A stretch of DNA of 64,000 bases from Salegentibacter maritimus (GCF_016236915.1 NZ_JAEHOK010000008.1:62001-126000); one strand, 5' to 3'. Shown: positions 19,008 through 28,554, counted from the stretch's first letter. Notes: generated by a model from the letters alone, not told the origin. Numbers and translations are program-made.

Positions 19008-21221
19008 TTAATTCTTAGAAACAGCTTCAATATTAGCGCTCAAATTTCGGTTAACAATTTGGTAGAAGCGTTCTATATCATAAGGTTTCACAATAATATC
19101 GTTCATCCCCGAAGCATAAATCTCATTTCTAACCTCTTCTATTTCTACAGCGGTTAAGGCAACAATTGGCACCAACTTATTAAATTCTCGTATACGCTCG
19201 GTAGTTTCCATACCATTAATTCCCGGCATATTTAGATCCATTAATATTAGATCAAAATTTTCAGCAGAGGCCTTTTCAATAGCTTCCACCCCATTTGAAG
19301 CTACAATACATTCAAAATTTTGCTTTTCAAGAATCCTTCTTGTAACTACCTGGTTTATTTTATTGTCATCTACAACAAGAATTTTTTGTACTCGTTTTAG
19401 GTTATCGAGATAAACTTCATGGGCAAAACCCGCTTCTTTAGAAGGAGCCTTATCTTCTTTAAGACTAAGACTAAAGCAAAAAAGTGCGCCTTCACCTTCC
19501 TTACTTTTTAAATGAATTTGAGAGTTAAACAATTCCAGTAAACGTTTAACAATAGGCAAGCCCAGCCCAGTGCCCTGATAATTATAATTTGCTGCCCTAA
19601 GTTGTGAAAACTCCTCGAAAATTAATTTTTGTTTACTTTTTGGTATACCAATTCCATTATCCTTAACCTCAAAATATATAACAGCCCTATCATCTACCCT
19701 GGCCTGCAATTTTATACTAATATAAATATCTCCATTCTCGGTAAATTTCACCGCATTACCAACAAGGTTCATAAGTATCTGGGACAAACGCACAGGATCA
19801 CCAATTAAATTTTCCGGTATATCTTCATCTATAAAGTAATGTACTTTATTATTATTTTGAAGTCGGGTAAACTCAAAAGTATTCACAATACTGAGTACTA
19901 ATTCCTTTAAATTAAATGGAATATTCTCCAGTTTTACCTGTTTAGACTCCATTTTATTCATTTGTAACACATCGTTAATAAGGGCGAGCAGATAATCGGC
20001 TGAAAATTTCAAAGACTTTAAATCACTTTCATGTTTTTTCAGGCTTTTATCGTCTAATAATAAAGAGGCTAATCCCACCACGCCATACAATGGTGTACGC
20101 AACTCATGGCTAACTGTAGAGAAAAACTCGGTTTTCAATTTAGAGAGACGTTCTGCATTATCACGGGCGTCTACCAGTTGGTTATTCTTTTCTTTTAATT
20201 GATGGATAAGCTTTTTTCTATCCTGATTAATCTTATTTAAGATAAGTAGGGTTATAATAAGTATTAGGGAAGCTACCACCATAATTAGGATCTTCTCGGT
20301 AGATCTACTTATTAATTCATCCTGGTAAGCCTGTTCTTTTTTGGAAATTTCAAGATTACGGCGGTACTCATTTACATCAAAACGCGCATTAGCAGCTTCA
20401 ATTTGTGCCAGCTTATCTTTTTCAAATAACTGTGCCTTATAATTATCATATTTTTCCAGGCTTTTATAAGCCGCTTCAAACTCACCTTTCTCAAACAACA
20501 TAGCCGCAAAATCTTTACAAATTAAAGATGCCGGCAATATTAAAGAATCTGCTTCTGCTAGTTGTAATCCCTGGGTAAAATAATAGCTAGCAGAGTCTAG
20601 TTTATTTGTTTTATGATGATACCTTCCTAACAACATATACAGTTGAGAACGAGTGTTATTATTCTTAATGTCCCCTAACAGCCTTAGAGACTCTTTAAGG
20701 TAAGGATAAGCTTGTGAGTATTTACCATCATCTATAAAAGTCCAGGCAATATTTATGGTAGGTGCTAATTTTTTATCGGGAATTTTCAAACTGTCGGCCA
20801 AATCAATTACCCTATTGTAATAAGCTATCCCTTTTTTTGCACTACCTTTTTCTTCAGCATATACATTGCCAAGGTTATTGTAAATATAAATTAATAAAGT
20901 ATCGTTCTCGAGATTGTGGGCAATATCCAGGGCTTTTAGGTAATTAGATTTTGCTCTTCGATTATCCTTTAATTGGTTATAAGCATTACCCAAATAATTA
21001 TGAGCGTGAAACTTATAATAATCGGCATCAGAGTTTTCGGCACCTTCAAGAAGAAGATAAGCATTCTCTACCCCATCTTTATAATTATATTTAAGCAGAT
21101 TTTCTCTGGTAATATCAACTAAACTCTCAAGGCTATCTTTAGAAATAGCCCCGGTATTCTGCGCAAAAAGCAAATTAACACTTAGTAAACAAAAAAGAAT
21201 TAAGGGGTAATTATGTTTCAA
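19008..21221 (-). CDS. Hybrid sensor histidine kinase with periplasmic TPR domain
   Basis: 737 residues. A signal peptide ends in LLFAQ; tetratricopeptide repeats fill about residues 25-300, followed by one TM helix (about 309-328), a coiled coil, HisKA with His near residue 372 in STVSHELRTP, HATPase_c (DNGIGIPKS, GTGLGLPIVKR) and a C-terminal receiver with DDNKIN, phospho-accepting Asp near 662 in LMDLNMPG and KPYD. There is no HPt or DNA-binding output, so it must signal to another protein. The only in-frame start is TTG at 21221, since a stop codon precedes it closely. The TPR part likely senses a periplasmic protein or peptide. Confidence 0.92.
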   Translation of the reverse strand: MKHNYPLILFCLLSVNLLFAQNTGAISKDSLESLVDITRENLLKYNYKDGVENAYLLLEGAENSDADYYKFHAHNYLGNAYNQLKDNRRAKSNYLKALDIAHNLENDTLLIYIYNNLGNVYAEEKGSAKKGIAYYNRVIDLADSLKIPDKKLAPTINIAWTFIDDGKYSQAYPYLKESLRLLGDIKNNNTRSQLYMLLGRYHHKTNKLDSASYYFTQGLQLAEADSLILPASLICKDFAAMLFEKGEFEAAYKSLEKYDNYKAQLFEKDKLAQIEAANARFDVNEYRRNLEISKKEQAYQDELISRSTEKILIMVVASLILIITLLILNKINQDRKKLIHQLKEKNNQLVDARDNAERLSKLKTEFFSTVSHELRTPLYGVVGLASLLLDDKSLKKHESDLKSLKFSADYLLALINDVLQMNKMESKQVKLENIPFNLKELVLSIVNTFEFTRLQNNNKVHYFIDEDIPENLIGDPVRLSQILMNLVGNAVKFTENGDIYISIKLQARVDDRAVIYFEVKDNGIGIPKSKQKLIFEEFSQLRAANYNYQGTGLGLPIVKRLLELFNSQIHLKSKEGEGALFCFSLSLKEDKAPSKEAGFAHEVYLDNLKRVQKILVVDDNKINQVVTRRILEKQNFECIVASNGVEAIEKASAENFDLILMDLNMPGINGMETTERIREFNKLVPIVALTAVEIEEVRNEIYASGMNDIIVKPYDIERFYQIVNRNLSANIEAVSKN

Positions 21222-21354
21222 TATTTCAGCAAGTTAGTAGATAGAAGAATCCATAAATCTACTATAATTTTAGGAAATATGCAATATTTTCAGTATAAGT
21301 TAGATAATACTATAAAACCTACAATCCTTTCAGATATATTTTTATCTTTAAAAA

Positions 21355-21714
21355 ATGCAATATCCCTGGCACCTTTATCTTATGGGCACGATGTATATCG
21401 TAGCCGGAATAATTCACTTTATTAAACCAAAAATGTATATGCGCATTATGCCACGCTATTTACCTGCTCACAAAGCATTGGTTTTATTAAGCGGCCTGGC
21501 CGAAATATTTCTTGGTTTTTCATTATTTTTTCCGGTTACCAAAGATCTTGCGATATATGGAATAATATTAATGCTGCTAGTGTTCCTACTGGTTCATTTC
21601 TACATGCTTTCTTCTAAAAAGGCAGGAGCAGGAATCCCTAAATGGGCTTTAATTCTAAGAATCCCACTACAATTTTTTCTTATATATTGGGCCTGGTTCT
21701 ATTTACAATTTTAA
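21355..21714 (+). CDS. DoxX-like small membrane protein
   Basis: 119 residues with four hydrophobic helices: YIVAGIIHFIKP, ALVLLSGLAEIFLGFSL, LAIYGIILMLLVFLLVHFY and ALILRIPLQFFLIYWA. The HFIKP and GLAEI motifs are typical of the DoxX/DUF4345-type family linked to redox or membrane stress, although the exact function is unknown. A TATCTTTA promoter-like box ends about 3 bp before this ATG, so the real start may be the later MGTM (21382) or MYIV (21391), which would still keep all helices. It lies 3 bp from the AlkB-like gene. Confidence 0.8.
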   Translation: MQYPWHLYLMGTMYIVAGIIHFIKPKMYMRIMPRYLPAHKALVLLSGLAEIFLGFSLFFPVTKDLAIYGIILMLLVFLLVHFYMLSSKKAGAGIPKWALILRIPLQFFLIYWAWFYLQF

Positions 21715-21717
21715 GAA

Positions 21718-22302
21718 ATGAAGTCTGAAGTTTTTAGTTTGCCAGATGCCGAGCTGGAGTATTTCCCCAATTTTGTTAATAAAGAGAAAGCTGATTTATT
21801 GTTCCAAAAATTAGTAAATGAAATTCGCTGGCAGCAGCAAAATATTAAATTATTTGGAAAAGAAATCCCCCAACCCCGCTTAACTGCATTTTATGCTGAA
21901 AAAGGAATTTCCTATACCTACTCCGGGTTACAATTAAACCCCACGGATTTTTCAGCTGAATTATGGGAATTAAAACAAAAAACCGAAATGCTTTCAGGAT
22001 TTAGCTTCAACACCTGCCTTGCCAATCTTTACCGCGACGGGAGCGATAGTATGGGGTGGCATGCCGACGATGAGAAAGTTTTAGGCAAAAATCCTGTAAT
22101 CGCTTCAATTAGTTTTGGAGGCATTAGAAGATTTCAACTTAAACATAAAACCAATAAAGACTTAAAAGAAAGTATTGATCTTAACCACGGAAGCCTGTTA
22201 ATTATGAAGGGTAGGATGCAGCATTTTTGGAAACACCAACTTCCAAAAACTAAAAAAGAAGTACTACCAAGAATTAATCTTACATTCAGAAAAATAAACT
22301 AA
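21718..22302 (+). CDS. AlkB-like 2-oxoglutarate/Fe(II) dioxygenase
   Basis: 194 residues, complete AlkB fold. Iron ligands are His115 and Asp117 in GWHADDE and His173 in WKHQLP. The 2-oxoglutarate Arg pair is R185 and R191 in PRINLTFR. The YTYSGLQL and NLYRDGSDSMGWH segments match ALKBH2/3-type DNA repair enzymes that oxidatively demethylate 1-methyladenine and 3-methylcytosine. It is transcribed with the DoxX-like gene (3-bp gap) and is followed by a terminator. A role in alkylation repair is well supported by family; nucleic acid preference is not seen. Confidence 0.92.
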   Translation: MKSEVFSLPDAELEYFPNFVNKEKADLLFQKLVNEIRWQQQNIKLFGKEIPQPRLTAFYAEKGISYTYSGLQLNPTDFSAELWELKQKTEMLSGFSFNTCLANLYRDGSDSMGWHADDEKVLGKNPVIASISFGGIRRFQLKHKTNKDLKESIDLNHGSLLIMKGRMQHFWKHQLPKTKKEVLPRINLTFRKIN

Positions 22303-22338
22303 AAAGCCATTGTAAACAAGGTTATACAATGGCCTTTT
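22301..22338. terminator. Bidirectional terminator
   Basis: Stem AAAAGCCATTGTA / TACAATGGCCTTTT with a 10-nt loop, flanked by A and T runs, between the convergent AlkB-like and nuclease genes. Confidence 0.85.
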
Positions 22339-22355
22339 AATAGTTATATTGTAAT

Positions 22356-23138
22356 CTAACCGTATATATCGTTTAAAATTTTCGCCAAACGTATGCCTCC
22401 TTTTTGTAATTGCTGTAGCACTTCTGGCATATAGTTATACATATATTTATAGCCTAATTTCTCTCCTATTTCGACAGAATCATATAGTTCATTTGCCATT
22501 TCTCTAGACTCATAAACCCAATCTATAATTTCGCCTTTTTCAATTTCCTTTATTTGTGCCCTACTAAGTTTACGACTATTCGCAGCAAGCTCTGTATAGC
22601 TCATTTGGTACGAATCAATCATCTGGCTATCCCAAACCCTATGAATATTAGAGCCCTTATTGTACCAGCGCACCTGAATATCGTTCCCGCCTTTATCGGC
22701 TCCTCTTCCTACATGAAAAGGTTGATGTAAATCCCCTACAAAATGCACCAGCATTTTTAAGTAGAATTGTTTCTCTTCTTTGGTTGCATCTTTGCTTTTT
22801 AAAACCTCTTTACATTTTAAAATAGCCTGATATAGATCTCCTTTAGGGTTTGCAGTTTTCTCGTTATATTTTTCCTCATCCGGGGCCAGGTTTACATAAT
22901 GCCAGGGACCATATTTTCTAAAATCAGGATCACTTTTAATGTCATCGGCATAATTAGCTACAAAGGCCAAACCCTGTCCGTTTAAAATTTTACTTATCGC
23001 CTTTTTGGCCTTTTTGTTTAAAAAGTTTTCAGCTATTTCACCGGTAGCACGATGACCTGTTTTTCCCCAGTCGGCTTCATTGGCAAAACTCACATTAATA
23101 CTAAATAACACAAAAACAAACAATACTATTTTTTTCAT
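22356..23138 (-). CDS. S1/P1-type single-strand nuclease, secreted
   Basis: Zinc-dependent nuclease of the phospholipase C/P1 nuclease superfamily, 260 residues. The signal peptide ends in VSFA, leaving a mature N-terminus NEADWGKTGHRATGEIA, where the Trp and His are zinc ligands. Further ligands lie in the YADDIKSDPDF segment, HFVGDLHQPFHVG and NIHRVWDS. It should degrade single-stranded DNA or RNA in the periplasm or outside, perhaps for phosphate scavenging. Length and motif order are typical. It is a single gene. Confidence 0.94.
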   Translation of the reverse strand: MKKIVLFVFVLFSINVSFANEADWGKTGHRATGEIAENFLNKKAKKAISKILNGQGLAFVANYADDIKSDPDFRKYGPWHYVNLAPDEEKYNEKTANPKGDLYQAILKCKEVLKSKDATKEEKQFYLKMLVHFVGDLHQPFHVGRGADKGGNDIQVRWYNKGSNIHRVWDSQMIDSYQMSYTELAANSRKLSRAQIKEIEKGEIIDWVYESREMANELYDSVEIGEKLGYKYMYNYMPEVLQQLQKGGIRLAKILNDIYG

Positions 23139-23258
23139 CTGTAGAATTTTTACAAATATAATGAAGCCATATTTTTTATGTGTTAAAACTTTTTTTAGTT
23201 TAAAATTAAAACAATACTTTTATGATATCATTTTAATATCAACCAATTTTAAAATATC

Positions 23259-24119
23259 ATGACTCAGGAAAAAGAACTCAAGGCATCAAACGGTTATATA
23301 ATGCTGTTTGTTTTTTTACTATTATTCTTTGGAAGCATTATAAGTTTTGCTATGACCACTAACCCCTGGTTCATTGCGGGAACTATTGTTGCATTATTTA
23401 TTCTTCCCGGTTTAATTCTGGTAAACCCAAATGAATCCAGGGTACTGCTACTATTTGGAGATTATAAGGGAACGGTAAAACAAAACGGCCTTTTTTGGGT
23501 AAATCCTTTTTACACCAAGAAAAAGATTTCGCTTAGGGCCAGAAATTTTGATAGTGAACGCTTAAAGGTGAACGACAAACTGGGAAATCCGGTAATGATT
23601 AGCACTATTCTGGTATGGAGGGTTCTCGATACCTACAAAGCCTCTTTCGATGTAAACGACTTTGAAAATTTTGTGGTAGTACAAACTGATGCTGCGGTTA
23701 GAAAACTTGCCAGCCTTTATCCTTATGATAATTTTGCAGATGAAGGTTTAGATGAAGATATTACCTTGCGGTCTAGCGTAAATGAAGTAAGCGATGCCCT
23801 GGAAAAAGAACTGGAAGAACGTCTAGAAATTGCCGGAATAGAAGTTCTGGAAGCTAGAATTGGGTACCTGGCCTACGCCAATGAAATTGCCAGCGCTATG
23901 CTAAAGCGTCAACAAGCTACGGCTATTGTAGCTGCTCGACATAAAATTGTACAGGGCGCTGTGGGAATGGTTGAAATGGCTCTGCACGAATTAAGTGCAA
24001 AAGAACTGGTAGATCTTGATGCCGAACGTCGCGCCGCAATGGTGAGTAATTTAATGGTGGTACTTTGTGGTGATAAAGATGCTACCCCGGTGGTAAATGC
24101 CGGAACACTAAATCACTAA
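23259..24119 (+). CDS. SPFH/Band 7 domain protein (slipin-like)
   Basis: 286 residues. Two N-terminal hydrophobic segments (about 14-34 and 37-54) precede the SPFH core, which starts VNPNESRVLLLFGDYKGTV and includes FWVNPFYTKKKISLRARNF. The C-terminal part is helical with LKRQQATAIVAARHKIVQG, which fits oligomerisation. Family members organise membrane microdomains and often work with membrane proteases, but no NfeD-type partner is next to it here. A short intergenic repeat follows. Confidence 0.88.
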   Translation: MTQEKELKASNGYIMLFVFLLLFFGSIISFAMTTNPWFIAGTIVALFILPGLILVNPNESRVLLLFGDYKGTVKQNGLFWVNPFYTKKKISLRARNFDSERLKVNDKLGNPVMISTILVWRVLDTYKASFDVNDFENFVVVQTDAAVRKLASLYPYDNFADEGLDEDITLRSSVNEVSDALEKELEERLEIAGIEVLEARIGYLAYANEIASAMLKRQQATAIVAARHKIVQGAVGMVEMALHELSAKELVDLDAERRAAMVSNLMVVLCGDKDATPVVNAGTLNH

Positions 24120-24205
24120 GCAAATTACCACGTGGCAAACGCACGAGGTCTTGAATACAAAATTTTTTTATTTCGAGTCCAGCCTCGGAGCATTCGATTA
24201 TCCAA
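24120..24205. repeat. Short intergenic repeat, type 2, long form
   Basis: Begins GCAAATTACCACG and ends CCTCGGAGCATT, words also found near 33690-33735. It fills the gap before the hydrolase gene. An apparent N-terminal extension of that gene would be encoded by this repeat, which argues against that extension. Confidence 0.45.
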
Positions 24206-24210
24206 AAAAA

Positions 24211-25158
24211 ATGAAAAACTTAAAACTCAGCATTTTCTTAATTTTTCTCGCAAACTCTGTAGCTTTTGGCCAGGAGGCAAACTTTTATGAAGAAGCGATT
24301 TCTATAGACAAGTTTACTGATGGAACTCTCACGCTGCCTTCTGATGTTGAAAATCCTTCATTGCTGATTTTTATTCAAGGCTCGGGCTTAACAAATCGTG
24401 ACGGTAACCAAAGCGGGATGCAAAGTGATTTTGCTAAAAAAATAGCACATCAATTAGCTGGATACGAAATAGCAAGTTTTAGATTCGATAAACGAAGCCT
24501 TAAAGCTCAGGAATTAAGCTTAGAATCAATTATCTTTGCCGACTTTATAACCGATGTAGAAAATATTCTGAGGTATTTCAAAAAAGAAAACAAGTTCAGG
24601 AATTATATTATTGCCGGGCATAGCCAGGGTTCTTTAATTGGAATGATAGCTGCAAAAGACCATGCTGATGCATTTATTTCTTTAGCCGGGGCCGGCGAAA
24701 GTATAGACCGTATTTTGGTAGAACAACTTACTAAACAATTGCCCCAATTTAAAGCTGAACTGCAAAGGAGTTTTGATGAAATAAAGAAAATGGGCAGCAC
24801 TAAAGAATACCCGAAAATATTCAGTAATATGTTTAATCCTTCTGCACAAAAGTTTCTAGCCTCCTGGATAAATTATGATCCCAGCGCCGAAATTGCTAAA
24901 CTTAAGATTCCTGTCTTAATTATAAACGGAACAAGAGATCTTCAGGTAAACGAAAAACAGGCTGAAATGCTACATAAGGCAGCTAAAAATTCTGAATTTG
25001 TTTTACTTGAGAATATGAACCACGTTTTTCGTGAAATAGTTTCTAATGATTTGACTAAAAACTACCAGACCTATAATAATCCTGAATTACCCCTACATCC
25101 CGAATTGATTCCGGTTTTAAACGATTTTATTAAAAATCTGGAAAGAAAAGAGAAATGA
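24211..25158 (+). CDS. Secreted alpha/beta hydrolase
   Basis: 315 residues from the ATG at 24211, which starts a clear signal peptide MKNLKLSIFLIFL ending in FGQ; a longer frame upstream only reads the repeat. The fold has the oxyanion region FIQGSGLTNRDGN, nucleophile Ser in AGHSQGS, acid Asp in GTRDLQV and His in NHVFRE, as in dienelactone hydrolase-like esterases. The substrate is unknown. Its stop overlaps the start of the 55-residue RHH gene by 4 bp, so it heads a coupled three-gene operon. Confidence 0.85.
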   Translation: MKNLKLSIFLIFLANSVAFGQEANFYEEAISIDKFTDGTLTLPSDVENPSLLIFIQGSGLTNRDGNQSGMQSDFAKKIAHQLAGYEIASFRFDKRSLKAQELSLESIIFADFITDVENILRYFKKENKFRNYIIAGHSQGSLIGMIAAKDHADAFISLAGAGESIDRILVEQLTKQLPQFKAELQRSFDEIKKMGSTKEYPKIFSNMFNPSAQKFLASWINYDPSAEIAKLKIPVLIINGTRDLQVNEKQAEMLHKAAKNSEFVLLENMNHVFREIVSNDLTKNYQTYNNPELPLHPELIPVLNDFIKNLERKEK

Positions 25159-25322
25159 GTAATAAAAAAGCATTCGCACTTAGAGTTGATGAAAAGATGC
25201 TAAAAGCCATTGAAAAATGGGCTGCTGATGAATTTAGGAGCACCAATGGGCAAATTGAGTGGATGCTAAATAAAGCACTAAAAGAAGCAAATAGACATCC
25301 AAAAAATAAAAAAGAAGAATAA
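25155..25322 (+). CDS. Arc-like ribbon-helix-helix protein, 55 aa
   Basis: A short gene, clear from the sequence. It begins MSNKKAFALRVDEKML, a beta strand with alternating residues typical of Arc/MetJ RHH proteins, then AIEKWAADEFRSTNGQIEW and MLNKALKEA as the two helices. Length, fold pattern and the SxNGQIE motif match Arc-type DNA-binding proteins. It overlaps the hydrolase stop (ATGA) and its last A is the first base of the HAD gene's ATG, so all three are coupled. It may autoregulate the operon or act elsewhere. Confidence 0.85.
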   Translation: MSNKKAFALRVDEKMLKAIEKWAADEFRSTNGQIEWMLNKALKEANRHPKNKKEE

Positions 25323-26143
25323 TGCAATATAAAATAGTTTTTTCTGACATTGACGGAACTTTACTAAACCACGATAGAGTTTTATCTCCTACCACCATTT
25401 CAACCATAAAAAGCTTAAAAAACGAACTGCCGTTTGTACTTATTTCAGCCCGAATGCCGGCGGCTATGAGACACCTTCAGGAAGATCTGGATATAAACGA
25501 GCAACCCATAATTTGCTATAACGGCGGCTTGATATTAGTAAATGGTGAAGCGGTAACATCTACTGAGATTCCAATTAACACATTAGATAAGCTTTGTGAT
25601 TTCAACAAAAACATCAATTGCCATTTAAGCCTGTATCATAAAGATGAATGGTATGTTCCCGAATACGACCAATGGGCTGCACGCGAAGAAAACAACACTA
25701 AGGTAAAACCTGTGATAAAAGCCAATACCGATGTTCTTGCTTCATGGAAAAATGAAAACAAAGGAGCACACAAAATTATGGCCATGGGTGATGAAGCCCA
25801 CATAGATAAAATTAAAGACTTTTTATCCCAAAACTTCCCCAATCAGTTACATTTATACCGTTCTAAATCTACCTATCTTGAGATTGCGAACAAAGAAGTA
25901 TCAAAACTTACGGCGATTCAGTTTTTACTAAAAAACCATTTTAACTTGAGCATTGAAGAAAGTGTTGCTTTTGGTGATAATTACAATGATGTAGAAATGA
26001 TAAATGGTGTGGGTATGGGAGTAGCAGTTGGAAATGCCCGAAAAGAAGTTCTGGAAGTTGCTAATATTGTAACCCATAACGGCAAAGAAGACGGGGTTGC
26101 TAAAAGCTTACAAGAACTGTTTAAATCCTATCTACAGGATTAA
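25322..26143 (+). CDS. HAD-superfamily hydrolase, Cof/YidA type
   Basis: 273-residue phosphatase of HAD subfamily IIB. Motif I is FSDIDGTLL (nucleophile Asp and acid Asp), motif II ISAR, motif III Lys in KEVSKLTAIQ and motif IV FGDNYNDVEMI, followed by the family tail GVAVGNA. A cap domain spans about residues 85-190. Relatives dephosphorylate sugar phosphates, nucleotides or flavin precursors; the substrate here cannot be read. It is the third gene of the coupled operon with the hydrolase and the RHH protein. Confidence 0.93.
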   Translation: MQYKIVFSDIDGTLLNHDRVLSPTTISTIKSLKNELPFVLISARMPAAMRHLQEDLDINEQPIICYNGGLILVNGEAVTSTEIPINTLDKLCDFNKNINCHLSLYHKDEWYVPEYDQWAAREENNTKVKPVIKANTDVLASWKNENKGAHKIMAMGDEAHIDKIKDFLSQNFPNQLHLYRSKSTYLEIANKEVSKLTAIQFLLKNHFNLSIEESVAFGDNYNDVEMINGVGMGVAVGNARKEVLEVANIVTHNGKEDGVAKSLQELFKSYLQD

Positions 26144-26206
26144 CGATAATCCCTAAAAAGAGTTTAAGAAAAATTGTATTTTGCCACCGTTTAAAACCTT
26201 TTATTA

Positions 26207-27472
26207 ATGGAAGATACTCCTATTTTCACCAATGATGCTATAGTATTTGGACTTTTAATGCTCGCCCTGGGTTTTGTGTTTATCACTTCATCCAAAAAAG
26301 AGGGTTTTTGGAAAAAATTCTATGCTATTGTTCCCGCACTTTTAATGTGCTATTTAATTCCTGCAATCTTTAATTCGTTAGGATTAATAGACGACAGCAC
26401 CTCCCAGCTTTATTTTGTGGCCAGCCGTTATCTTTTACCTGCTTCCCTGGTTTTAATGACCCTTAGTATAGATTTAAAAGCAATTTTTAATCTTGGCCCA
26501 AAAGCTCTTATCATGTTTTTTGCAGGTACCGTGGGAATTATTGTTGGTGGTCCACTTGCTATTTTAATCGTCTCAGCTATTTCTCCTGAAACTGTTGGCG
26601 GTGTTGGCCCCGATGCTATTTGGCGTGGCCTATCTACCATTGCGGGAAGTTGGATTGGCGGGGGAGCCAACCAGGCTGCGATGCTGGAAATTTACGAATA
26701 CAACCCTGAACTCTACGGTGGTATGGTACTGGTAGATATAGTAGTTGCCAATTTACTTATGGCAGGTTTACTAATGGGGATTGGAAAAAGTGAAAAAATT
26801 GATACCTGGCTAAAAGCTGATAATTCAGCAATAACCGAACTTAAAAACAAAGTCTCCACTTACGCTGAAAGTGTAACCCGCAATCCCAGCTTAGCAGATT
26901 ACATGGTGATGTTAGCCCTTGCTTTTGTTGCTGTTGGAATTGCCCATTGGGGTGCCGATGAAATATCGGTATACTTATCCTCTAATTTTGAAATTTTTCA
27001 GGATAGCAAAAGCGCACTCTCTTCCTTTTCTTCTACATTTTTCTGGATGATCACCATCGCTACAGCTATTGGAATTGGTCTTTCCTTTACAAAACTAAAA
27101 ACTTATGAAGGTGCCGGGGCCAGTAAAATAGGAAGTATTTTTATTTATATACTTGTAGCTACCATTGGTATGAAGATGGACCTCGGAATGGTTTTCGATA
27201 ATCCTGGGCTAATAGGTATTGGCTTAATATGGATGTCTATTCACGTTATTTTTCTATTTACAACGGCAAAACTTATTAAAGCTCCGTACTTTTTCCTTGC
27301 AGTTGGAAGCCAGGCAAATGTTGGAGGCGCAGCCTCTGCACCCGTGGTTGCAGCAGCATTTCACCCCTCACTTGCCACAGTAGGTGTATTGCTGGCTGTT
27401 TTTGGATATGTAGTAGGAACTTACGGTGCAATTCTAACTACTATTTTAATGCAAATCGCCGCCGGGAGTTAG
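26207..27472 (+). CDS. DUF819 integral membrane protein
   Basis: 421 residues, about ten to twelve hydrophobic helices. Features typical of the DUF819 (YjcL-like) family are GLSTIAGSWIGGGANQAAM near residue 145 and the second half repeat AVGSQANVGGAASAPVVAAAF near residue 365; this Gly/Ala-rich pair suggests an inverted-repeat transporter architecture. The substrate is unknown. It has its own start after a 63-bp gap from the HAD gene and is not clearly part of that operon. Confidence 0.85.
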   Translation: MEDTPIFTNDAIVFGLLMLALGFVFITSSKKEGFWKKFYAIVPALLMCYLIPAIFNSLGLIDDSTSQLYFVASRYLLPASLVLMTLSIDLKAIFNLGPKALIMFFAGTVGIIVGGPLAILIVSAISPETVGGVGPDAIWRGLSTIAGSWIGGGANQAAMLEIYEYNPELYGGMVLVDIVVANLLMAGLLMGIGKSEKIDTWLKADNSAITELKNKVSTYAESVTRNPSLADYMVMLALAFVAVGIAHWGADEISVYLSSNFEIFQDSKSALSSFSSTFFWMITIATAIGIGLSFTKLKTYEGAGASKIGSIFIYILVATIGMKMDLGMVFDNPGLIGIGLIWMSIHVIFLFTTAKLIKAPYFFLAVGSQANVGGAASAPVVAAAFHPSLATVGVLLAVFGYVVGTYGAILTTILMQIAAGS

Positions 27473-27620
27473 TTTTAAATAGAAATTTATAAGATATTTG
27501 CCGCCCAAAGCTGAGCTGAATTAATTACCTGGCGACAAACATTTAAGCATAAACCTCTATTATTGAGTAAATATCAGCTTACAACAAGCACTGGATAGAA
27601 GAAAGAAAATTATAAAAAAG

Positions 27621-28382
27621 ATGAAAAAAATAAGCATTCTTTTAATAGCTGTTATAGCCCTTATTTCCTGTAACAATAAAAAAAGTAATCTTACTGTAAA
27701 TGCCAATATTGAAGGCCTTAAAAAAGGAACCGTTTATCTTCAGAAAATAGAAGATACACTAATGCTGGATGTGGACTCTGTAGAAGTTAGCGGTAATTCC
27801 AATATTACACTTGAAACTTTTATTGAAAGCCCACAGGTAATGTACCTTTATCTTAAAAAAATAGATAACTCGCAGTACGACGATCGCATAGATTTCTTTG
27901 CAGAAGAAGGCCAGGTAACCATTAACACCACACTAGAGAATTTTGTAACCGATGCAAAAATAAGCGGCGCAAAAAATCAGGAAAAGTTGGAAGAGTATCG
28001 TAAAATGATGAGTCGCTTTAACGATAAGAACCTGGAGTTAATAAAAGAGAATTTTGAAGCACAGCAATCAGAAAATGAGGAAAAGTTGATTGAGTTAAAC
28101 AAGCAGTATGAAAGCCTTCTTAAAAGAAAATATCTCTACACCGTTAATTTCGCCATTAATAATAATAACCTTGAAGTAGCTCCATATTTAGCATTGTCTG
28201 AAGTTTTTGATGCCAATATCAAATACCTTGATACTATTTATAATTCTCTACAGCCAAAGGTTAAAAAATCTATGTACGGAAAAGAATTAAAAAATTTCTT
28301 AGAAGAGCGAAAAACTGAACAAAAAGAGATTGAAAATATAAAGTCGGAAGAAACCAGCAAAGATGAAGAGACAGTGAGCTAA
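27621..28382 (+). CDS. DUF4369 lipoprotein
   Basis: 253 residues. The N-terminus MKKISILLIAVIALISCNN is a lipoprotein signal with Cys17. The mature N-terminal part (NLTVNANIEGLKKGTVYLQ, then VDSVEVSGN) has the DUF4369 beta pattern found in front of many Bacteroidota thioredoxin-like proteins. Here no thioredoxin domain follows; a helical, Glu/Lys-rich region ends the protein. Its role is unknown, probably envelope-associated. It is a single gene with a strong terminator after it. Confidence 0.85.
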   Translation: MKKISILLIAVIALISCNNKKSNLTVNANIEGLKKGTVYLQKIEDTLMLDVDSVEVSGNSNITLETFIESPQVMYLYLKKIDNSQYDDRIDFFAEEGQVTINTTLENFVTDAKISGAKNQEKLEEYRKMMSRFNDKNLELIKENFEAQQSENEEKLIELNKQYESLLKRKYLYTVNFAINNNNLEVAPYLALSEVFDANIKYLDTIYNSLQPKVKKSMYGKELKNFLEERKTEQKEIENIKSEETSKDEETVS

Positions 28383-28405
28383 TTCAGTCTACATCTAATC
28401 ATTTT

Positions 28406-28441
28406 AAAAGTCCGTAGTTAATTAACTACGGACTTTTTTTT
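28406..28441 (+). terminator. Intrinsic terminator, perfect 30-nt palindrome
   Basis: AAAGTCCGTAGTTAA followed directly by its exact complement, then a run of T. It closes the DUF4369 gene. Confidence 0.93.
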
Positions 28442-28554
28442 TATTATTAATTTTCAACAACAAACGCATTTTATACAGATTTTCACAATAAAAACTTATA
28501 CTTGTTATCGTATTACATACGAAACAATCATTTTATTAAAAACATCATCTATAA

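Noticed and set aside
24151-24210. A 20-residue extension of the alpha/beta hydrolase
   Set aside because: It is coded by the intergenic repeat and would put residues in front of a clean signal peptide.
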